A stretch of 12,196 nt of DNA from Anaerotignum sp. (GTDB lineage Bacteria > Bacillota > Clostridia > Lachnospirales > Anaerotignaceae): the NCBI GenBank assembly GCA_017560955.1, contig JAFZDV010000219.1, positions 1-12,196 on the forward strand, in the 5' to 3' direction. The notes under the pieces were generated by a model. That model worked only from the letters and a program-made list of their open reading frames with translations. It had not been told where the DNA came from and made no database searches. This document shows, piece by piece, positions 6,789 through 12,196 of this stretch. Position 1 is the stretch's first letter. Every line of letters starts with the position of its first letter. A program made the translations under genes and the position numbers.

Positions 6789-7745
6789 TTAAAACCAGCC
6801 AAAAAACGCAAACACTGTATTGGAAACATAATTGATCACAACACCAATGCCAATAACAAACATAAGATATATGAGCATACTGACGCGGCTTACTCTGTTT
6901 TTTGTAATACTGTTATAAAAATTAAATTGACCTCTCAGATTATGTTCACGATTCTGATTCCATTCATATGTAATAACATCTTCACACTGATATCCTTCAG
7001 GAATATAGCCTGTATACAGATTTTCTTCCAATCGACGAATGCGATAGCATCCACTGTCGTTGATTTCATAGTTTTCTTTAAGAGAAATCGTAATCACTGC
7101 TTTTTTCAATTTCTGGCGGTGAAAAGCGCCCACTCGTGTGATTCCTTCCGGCAGAAGCCTTGCTTCATTGATACGAACAGAATATCCATATTTTTCCTGT
7201 ACCACAGGTGATGTAACAAGGTCACGCAGACGAGTCAATGTAGTCTCCCCATCCACATGCCACTTGAAGATATCATCCAGCGTTTTATGAGGCATACGCC
7301 AGATAATATAGGCTTCATCATTATCCAGAAATGGCTGTAATTTTTCCAGATCAAGGTTGATACGTGTACCTTGAGACACTGGTACCAAGTCATATTCCAT
7401 TGTGCTGATATGAACGATATCGACCGTTTTACCATTATAGGCAATTTCCGAAGTATGTTCGTTTTTCATATAATCTACAATACAGACTGCACTAAAAGTT
7501 GCCTGCAAAATTCTTGTATCTTTATAAAGCAAAGAGATATCTTCCATTTCACCTCTGGAAAGTTCATACGGAACATATACATATAAATTTTTACTTGATT
7601 TCACACCACGGATACGAATTCCCAGATCTATATAACTTTTACCTTCCGGATCGATCCAATCGTTGATATAAACAGTGCTTGTATCATCACCATCGATCCA
7701 GACAGCCCAACCATCATCAGCAAATTTCCTTTGTTTTTTCGACAT
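6789..7745 (-). CDS. Unrecognised protein with C-terminal membrane anchor, in the partner-switching operon
   Basis: 318 residues; I do not recognise the family. The N-terminus is highly charged (MSKKQRKFADDG) with no signal peptide. The body, about residues 12-285, alternates short hydrophobic and charged stretches and has many aromatic residues, suggesting a mostly beta, soluble fold. Residues about 288-317 (SMLIYLMFVIGIGVVINYV and a hydrophobic end) form one, at most two, membrane segments, preceded by Arg/Lys-rich TKNRVSR, so the body should face the cytoplasm (positive-inside rule). The ATG at 7745 has AAGGAG nine bases upstream, 16 bases after the guanine deaminase stop. Its own TAA runs into the phosphatase's AAGGAGGTGG. 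This tight link suggests a role beside the membrane phosphatase, for example as regulator or scaffold, but that is inference only. Confidence 0.8.
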   Translation of the reverse strand: MSKKQRKFADDGWAVWIDGDDTSTVYINDWIDPEGKSYIDLGIRIRGVKSSKNLYVYVPYELSRGEMEDISLLYKDTRILQATFSAVCIVDYMKNEHTSEIAYNGKTVDIVHISTMEYDLVPVSQGTRINLDLEKLQPFLDNDEAYIIWRMPHKTLDDIFKWHVDGETTLTRLRDLVTSPVVQEKYGYSVRINEARLLPEGITRVGAFHRQKLKKAVITISLKENYEINDSGCYRIRRLEENLYTGYIPEGYQCEDVITYEWNQNREHNLRGQFNFYNSITKNRVSRVSMLIYLMFVIGIGVVINYVSNTVFAFFGWF

Positions 7746-7761
7746 AGTTTTTTACTCCTTT

Positions 7762-9057
7762 TTACAGGATCTTTCTTCCTGCAACATATTTTGCTGTTAT
7801 ATTCTTTTCATCTAATCCTAAATATACTACGCGTTCCATTCTTTCTGCAAGATTTAAGGTCTGTGGATGCACAAGAATACTATCATCCATTACGATAGCA
7901 TCAAATTCATAACCCTCTTCAAAACTGCCGACTTTACCGAAAAATGATCCGCCGCCTTTTGTCGCCAGATAAAATGCTTCCGAAAATACCAGAGGTTTAT
8001 ATGTTTCATCCACCATTCTGAAATACATCTTAGATACCTGGATCGCATCTGTAATCGCTCTGAAAATAGAATCACTGTGTCCACCTGCAACGTCACTGCC
8101 AAGGCCGATATTCAGTCCCAGATCCATATATTTTCGAATCGGCGCGATACCGGAAGTCAGATTCATATTAGAAGCAGGACAATGTGCAACATATACGCCA
8201 TTTTTACGCATCAGTTCCACTTCCTCATCTGTAGACCAGACACAATGGGCCATTACAGTTTTCATATCGGTATTGATGTCATCATTTTTCCCGAACAGAT
8301 CATATTCATCATAAACATCTCCATAGAAGAGATTATTCGGACGAAGGAACTTTACAAAATCGATTTCACCTTTGCTTTCGGACAGATGAGACTGAACAGG
8401 AATACCATAAGCCATCTGGATCTGTCTCAGTTCTTCCATCAGTTTATCAGTACAGCAAGGAATAAATCTTGGTGTCAGAATAGGAAAAGTACGAGTGAAT
8501 TTGTCTTTTACCGCATTGATCCAGCCAAAAGTTGTATACGCAGAGATTTCTGCACTATCCTCTGTCAGCTTTTCACTCGCTTCTCTGTCCATATTCACTT
8601 TCCCAACATAACTGATCAGTCCGCTTTCTTCCATTAACTTCATCAGCAGTTCCGTTGCAGGACGATGTCTGGTTGCGAAAATGCTGGCTCTGGTCGTTGC
8701 ACCTTTTTTCAATGCATCCACAAACATCCCATATGCTTTTTCAGCATATGCAAGATCTTCATATTTTTCTTCTTCAGGGAAAGTATAACGATTCAGCCAG
8801 TCCATCAGTTCCAGATCCATACACATCCCACGGAATGCATACTGAGGTGCATGAACATGAAGATCCACCATACCGGGGAAAATCATTGCATCACCATAGT
8901 CATAAAGAGGAAGTTCTTTATATTCTTCAGGTAAAACATCAAATACACCTTTCGAAATACCATCTACACAAACAGCAAACGCCTTTTCGTGCAGATCCAG
9001 TTCTTTTGGATTTTTTGTCTGGCATACATTGCCCTTAATTACAAAACTTTTTTCCAT
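7762..9057 (-). CDS. guaD: Guanine deaminase (amidohydrolase superfamily)
   Basis: Converts guanine to xanthine and ammonia in purine salvage/catabolism; cytoplasmic, metal-dependent. 431 residues, close to the usual 430-450. Metal and active-site motifs are in order: PGMVDLHVHAPQ (H67, H69), PRFIP (196-200), QSHLSES (H224, E227), AHCVW (H271), CPASNM (293-298) and GSDVAGG (D322). The PGxVDxHxHxPQ form with CPxSN and SHxxE separates guanine deaminase from chlorohydrolases and from SAH/MTA deaminases, though a related aminohydrolase cannot be fully excluded. The start at 9057 is supported by GAGGAG roughly a dozen bases upstream, a slightly long spacing. It sits 87 bases after the STAS-kinase gene and 16 bases before the unknown membrane-anchored gene. 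No other purine gene is in the window, so its place in a signalling operon is odd. Confidence 0.9.
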   Translation of the reverse strand: MEKSFVIKGNVCQTKNPKELDLHEKAFAVCVDGISKGVFDVLPEEYKELPLYDYGDAMIFPGMVDLHVHAPQYAFRGMCMDLELMDWLNRYTFPEEEKYEDLAYAEKAYGMFVDALKKGATTRASIFATRHRPATELLMKLMEESGLISYVGKVNMDREASEKLTEDSAEISAYTTFGWINAVKDKFTRTFPILTPRFIPCCTDKLMEELRQIQMAYGIPVQSHLSESKGEIDFVKFLRPNNLFYGDVYDEYDLFGKNDDINTDMKTVMAHCVWSTDEEVELMRKNGVYVAHCPASNMNLTSGIAPIRKYMDLGLNIGLGSDVAGGHSDSIFRAITDAIQVSKMYFRMVDETYKPLVFSEAFYLATKGGGSFFGKVGSFEEGYEFDAIVMDDSILVHPQTLNLAERMERVVYLGLDEKNITAKYVAGRKIL

Positions 9058-9144
9058 AATATCTCTGTTCTCCTCTCTAGCGTCTATTCATAGCGTAATA
9101 CAAAATCCATTTTGGGATAGTTATTCTCCAAATGACACTTTCTA
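9058..9144 (-). other. Intergenic gap before guanine deaminase
   Basis: 87 bases. I see no convincing promoter, terminator or purine riboswitch. The only symmetry is CAAAAT-CC-ATTTTG near 9101-9114. With no terminator visible, read-through from the STAS-kinase gene into guanine deaminase is plausible. Confidence 0.4.
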
Positions 9145-10323
9145 TTACATGGACAGCAGTTTGATCATCTGATCCGCATTAACTAACAGATTCTGGCGGA
9201 CATTACCGATTACACGTTCCATAACACCGGGAAGTCTGGCTCCTTCGCTAAATGCCATGGTAGAAGCCATCTTCATCAGCCCAACAACACTGATCTTTCT
9301 GGCAAACAGCTCAATGGCATGGGGATCATCTGTTTCCAGATAATTTACAAGGAACAGCTTCCATAACTTGCGAACCTCCTCCGCCTTCATGCCCGTTATC
9401 ATTGAGATTCTTTCATCAGTAGGAAGCTGATGGGTCAGAGCCATGGAACCCAAATCATAAAGGGGATGTCCTGTGGTCAGATCTGCCATATCAATAAGTA
9501 CCAGTTCACCATTCTGAATCATAATATTCTTTGGATGATAATCACCATGTACTACGGTATCACTTTCCGGAATTGCATCATTGATTCGGTGAAGAGTATC
9601 CACTTCTTCATCTGTCATATAAGCACGCAATCCCTCAATTCTGCTTCTATACAACTCCTTCGTGCTGGACAAGGCATCTTTGGCAACATGAGTAGTATGC
9701 AGCTGTTTCAGAGTCTGTGCGTATTTCTTTGCAACTTCTGCCAGCTGATCAGGATGATCATTCAGATAGTTTGAAATAATATCTGCATCCACCAGTTCAA
9801 ACACCAGGCCATACATATCATCGCATTTTACAATATCAAAAGGAATTGCTGTAGGAATACCCATAACAAATGCTTTCTTTGCATAGTTCTGTTCCCTTTT
9901 GATCACTTCAAGCGAATCACCTGCATAATACAGCTTGACAATGGTGTCTCCATTCAGGCGAAGGACTTTGCCATGACCACCTGTACCTAACTCTTTGCAG
10001 TCATCCAGATTGATTCTGCGGTATGCTTTGGATACGGGGAACAGTTCCGTAAAACCGGTCATCTCAAGAATTTCATAAATTTCAGAAGACGCATTGACCA
10101 GTTCCAGATTCTGCTCCAGTTTACGCAGTTTCAGTAGCACACGCAAACCTGAAGAGGAAATATATTTCAGTTCTTCAACATCCAGCACTACAGCCTTTGC
10201 AGTATGTGCATGATATAATTCCATGATCTGTACTTCTGCTTCAGATGCATTGGTAGAATCAATAGCCCCCTCTACATAAATTGTTAAAATTTCATTTTCG
10301 CTAAAAATTGATTTCAGGTTCAT
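9145..10323 (-). CDS. STAS domain fused to an APH-like kinase
   Basis: 392 residues, two domains. Residues 1-100 are an RsbV-like STAS domain with phospho-acceptor motif YISSSGLRVLL (Ser57 aligned with the RsbV serine) and the helix EILEMTGFTELF, clearly related to the 98-residue STAS protein encoded later in the cluster. Residues about 108-392 are an aminoglycoside-phosphotransferase/choline-kinase-like fold: glycine-rich GTGGHGKV (113-120), Lys130 in IVKLYY, Glu144 in KREQNY, hinge FELVDA, catalytic HGDYHPKNIMI (D261, N266) and LIDMADL (D278, D281). All catalytic residues are present, so it should be active. I recall a named family of such fusions in Firmicutes and Fibrobacter (TIGR02172, to be checked). 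Drug resistance is unlikely given the STAS fusion; a protein or small-molecule kinase in a partner-switching circuit is likelier. The ATG at 10323 has AAAGGAA about seven bases upstream. Confidence 0.88.
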   Translation of the reverse strand: MNLKSIFSENEILTIYVEGAIDSTNASEAEVQIMELYHAHTAKAVVLDVEELKYISSSGLRVLLKLRKLEQNLELVNASSEIYEILEMTGFTELFPVSKAYRRINLDDCKELGTGGHGKVLRLNGDTIVKLYYAGDSLEVIKREQNYAKKAFVMGIPTAIPFDIVKCDDMYGLVFELVDADIISNYLNDHPDQLAEVAKKYAQTLKQLHTTHVAKDALSSTKELYRSRIEGLRAYMTDEEVDTLHRINDAIPESDTVVHGDYHPKNIMIQNGELVLIDMADLTTGHPLYDLGSMALTHQLPTDERISMITGMKAEEVRKLWKLFLVNYLETDDPHAIELFARKISVVGLMKMASTMAFSEGARLPGVMERVIGNVRQNLLVNADQMIKLLSM

Positions 10324-10353
10324 CTATAGTTCCTTTCAAAAAAATAATTGTAT

Positions 10354-10382
10354 TTTATATCAAGATACGTATAAACAGTCAG
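10354..10382 (-). promoter_or_regulatory. Possible promoter of the STAS-kinase / signalling cluster
   Basis: Minus-strand CTGACT (10382-10377) and TATAAA (10359-10354) are 17 bases apart, about 30 bases before the ATG at 10323. The -35 matches consensus at only four of six positions, so this is a moderate candidate in AT-rich sequence. Confidence 0.4.
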
Positions 10383-10422
10383 CACCGTTAGAACAACCGT
10401 GCATATAATACATATCTAATAT

Positions 10423-11103
10423 TTACTCAAAATCGTTTTTCTTCCCAATCTTATCCAGAAAAAAGAATAAAAAACCAACTACTACAAATGCTGCAAAAAG
10501 AATGCCGATCCACATAAGAACACCGGAAACACCTTGTGTATCAAGATTGATAAAGAAGTAAGGGTAGATCAGCGGTGTGGTTGTAGTAGGAATCAGAATA
10601 GAAGAATCAAACTTCAGAATGATTGCCTGGATAAGTAGGAACATGATATAAGCAAACGGGAACGCAATGGATACGATAGGATAATACCACTTGCATTTTC
10701 TTCGCTCATAAAACAAAAACCAATCCGCTATATACATAATGGGAAGAACACCATGGAAAATAAGGCTTCCGATTCGCCAGTTTGCCTGCGGATCACGCCC
10801 TGCTTCCCCTGCAAGCAAAATATTGAACACAAGGAAAGTCAGCAGAATCCCAAGCATGCCAATAAACTTCAGAACAGGTGCAACCATAACATAACTGTCT
10901 TCTTTCTTCTTCGCAGTCTGGATCAGCGCAGCAAGCATAACACCGATACAAAAGAAATTGCTGATATTCGTGAAGTGTACGTAGAAATCCCAACGAATTG
11001 CGTTGATATTATCAAAAATACCAAGGCATGCAACACACCCTACAAAGCCAAGTGTGCAGTAAATTGTTTGATATATTAATTGAGCTGTTCTGTTTTTAAT
11101 CAT
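10423..11103 (-). CDS. Six-helix membrane protein, Pr6Pr-like
   Basis: 226 residues with about six membrane segments: near 10-30, 45-62, 76-98, 112-130, 141-163 and 194-216. Conserved-looking features are HFTNISNFF (43-51) in helix 2, HGVLPIMYIADWFLF (116-130) in helix 4 and YPYFFINLDTQG (179-190) before the last helix. These match my recollection of the Pr6Pr family, whose function is unknown. The C-terminus is short and charged (KIGKKNDFE). The start at 11103 has GAGGA about ten bases upstream, and a possible promoter lies 77 bases further up. It is separated by 99 bases from the STAS-kinase gene and by 232 from the broken SLH gene, so it may be transcribed alone. Nothing in the sequence ties it to the signalling cluster. 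Confidence 0.8.
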   Translation of the reverse strand: MIKNRTAQLIYQTIYCTLGFVGCVACLGIFDNINAIRWDFYVHFTNISNFFCIGVMLAALIQTAKKKEDSYVMVAPVLKFIGMLGILLTFLVFNILLAGEAGRDPQANWRIGSLIFHGVLPIMYIADWFLFYERRKCKWYYPIVSIAFPFAYIMFLLIQAIILKFDSSILIPTTTTPLIYPYFFINLDTQGVSGVLMWIGILFAAFVVVGFLFFFLDKIGKKNDFE

Positions 11104-11335
11104 AATTTTTTCATCCTCAGGTTTGCCTGTTCAAATACAAACGTATTGACCTTTTCCATAAATCTTGCTTGAAGAAAGGATTATTTTCAATCTGCGTTTA
11201 TTGGCAATCACAGAAAAAGATACATCACGCCTATCTCATATCTTCTTTTCATACCATTTCCTCTTTTCAGACTTGAAACTTCTTTTTCCCTCAAACACCA
11301 TTTTCAATCACATTGCTTTCATTGACAGCATATAT
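11104..11335 (-). promoter_or_regulatory. Intergenic region with a possible promoter for the Pr6Pr-like gene
   Basis: 232 bases without a gene. On the minus strand TTGCCA (11207-11202) and AATAAT (11185-11180) are 16 bases apart, each matching consensus at five of six positions, and could drive the membrane-protein gene. I see no hairpin with a uridine tract after the SLH gene fragment. Confidence 0.4.
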
Positions 11336-12196
11336 TTATAAACCTTTACAGAAACGCGCCATCATTATATCCATCTGTGCGCGTGTAGTGTAACCCTGAG
11401 GATCCAGGATCATAGTTCCGTTCAGGTCTTTCATGCCATTTACCAGATCAGAGCCACAAGCCCACTGCATAGCAGGAACAGCATACCCGGAAACATCAAA
11501 AGCATCGCCGTAAGACAGAATATTTGTATCTGCTCCTACACTCACATCAATTCCTTTATACTGCGCATAACGCCACAGAATGCTGACCGTCTGTTCACGA
11601 GTCACTGTATCAGAAGGACCAAAATAGCCCTCGCCATAACCGTTTGCAATGCCGTTTGCAGTTGCCCAGCGAACTGCATCATTATACCAATCGTTTTCAT
11701 ATACATCATTAAAACCTTCAGCACTCTCTACCATTGGTTTGCCTTCCAGACGCCACAGTGTTGTAACCAGCTGAGCACGAGTGGTTGTATTCCTGTTTCC
11801 AGTGTCTTCGCTGTAAGCGATCGCAAAAGTGGAGAAGAACTTCGCATGAACCGTGATTCCATTCTCGTCAACTTCGATATATTCTCCATCCGCATTAGCT
11901 TCTGTTGTCAGAATCTGCACATGTCCATCTTCCAGTTCTTCATTATAACGGAACACTTTAAAGTCTTTTCTGCCTTCCGTATCATAAGGAATAACGATTT
12001 ACAGAGGATTTTCTGTTTCTGTAATGCCTTCAGTAGAACCGCCGCCATTAGTGGATACTGTTTTTAAGATTTCAATATTCAGGAATGTCAGGTTTTCTTT
12101 CTGAGATGCTGCAGCATCTTTGATCGCATCTTTTTCGTCCTCATCAACCACATCGTCCTGTTTCGCTTCAACAATCATCGTCACAGCAACTTCAAC
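11336..12196 (-). pseudogene. SLH-domain surface protein, 3' part, broken by an in-frame stop
   Basis: One continuous frame from 12196 (open at the window edge) to the TAA at 11336, interrupted by TAA at 12001-11999. The upstream piece ends in ITETENPL, and after the stop the frame resumes with IVIPYDTEGRKDFKVFRYNEE, which reads as one domain of the kind that precedes SLH repeats in large clostridial surface proteins. The 3' part continues through EYIEVDENGITVHAKFFSTFAIAY, then an SLH region. Numbering from a GTG at 11956: the first repeat survives only as NTTTRAQLVTTLWRLEG (56-72); repeat 2 is at about 81-134 (FNDVYENDWYNDAVRWA, TVTREQTVSILWRY); repeat 3 at about 148-204 (YTTRAQMDIMMARFCK). 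SLH repeats anchor proteins to cell-wall polymers. Truncation at the stop would remove the anchor. No ribosome binding site supports a new start after the stop. A sequencing error is the alternative. Confidence 0.8.

Noticed and set aside
9058..9144. Purine riboswitch ahead of guanine deaminase
   Set aside because: The 87-base gap lacks the conserved three-way-junction sequence of purine riboswitches, and no expression-platform terminator is visible.
9145..10323. Aminoglycoside resistance gene
   Set aside because: The kinase fold matches APH enzymes, but the N-terminal STAS domain and the signalling neighbourhood argue against a resistance role, and no mobile-element sequence is nearby.
10382..10402. 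Hairpin GCACCGTT/AACCGTGC as a terminator between the Pr6Pr-like and STAS-kinase genes
   Set aside because: The stem has a central mismatch and is not followed by a uridine tract on either strand; it also overlaps the candidate promoter.
11999..12001. Read-through or recoded stop codon in the SLH gene
   Set aside because: The codon is TAA, not TGA or TAG as used for selenocysteine or pyrrolysine, and no recoding structure is evident. Other genes here end normally in TAA, so a reassigned TAA is not credible.

Overview
The window looks like chromosome of an anaerobic, fermentative Gram-positive bacterium of the Clostridia, most likely Lachnospiraceae or a close relative. This is inferred from an [FeFe] hydrogenase of the multi-cluster type, SpoIIE/RsbW/RsbV-type partner-switching proteins, S-layer-homology (SLH) repeats in the style of gut Firmicutes, AGGAGG-type ribosome binding sites and moderately AT-rich sequence. 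Every gene I support is on the minus strand, so transcription runs from high to low coordinates.

Reading in the direction of transcription, 12196-11336 is the end of an SLH-domain surface protein. It is interrupted by an in-frame TAA and seems to have lost most of its first SLH repeat, so it is probably a pseudogene. Next, 11103-10423 encodes a six-helix membrane protein resembling the Pr6Pr family.

Positions 10323-3627 hold a signalling cluster: a STAS domain fused to an aminoglycoside-phosphotransferase-like kinase; guanine deaminase; an unrecognised 318-residue protein with a C-terminal membrane anchor; a large membrane protein with a LytS-type 5TM sensor, an extracytoplasmic sensor region, HAMP, a SpoIIE-type PP2C phosphatase and a fused RsbW-type ATPase; and a stand-alone STAS protein (RsbV/SpoIIAA type). 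The last four genes are 12-16 bases apart, and three stop codons run directly into or lie just ahead of the next ribosome binding site, so they are almost certainly one transcript. It ends in a hairpin with a UUCG loop near 3524-3551. Phosphatase, kinase and phosphorylatable STAS substrate are all present, but no sigma factor or other output protein is visible.

A separate operon starts at a strong extended -10 promoter (3458-3485). It encodes a flavoprotein combining the iron-sulfur end of NuoF with a GltD-like oxidoreductase, then an [FeFe] hydrogenase overlapping it by 7 bases. The hydrogenase runs off the window just after its last H-cluster motif. The pair probably couples NAD(P)H or ferredoxin to hydrogen turnover. 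Two short palindromes in its leader may be an operator.

The points most worth a second look are the phosphatase-kinase junction, where an A6 tract decides whether there is one gene or two; the unusual make-up of the signalling cluster; the STAS-kinase fusion; and the broken SLH gene.
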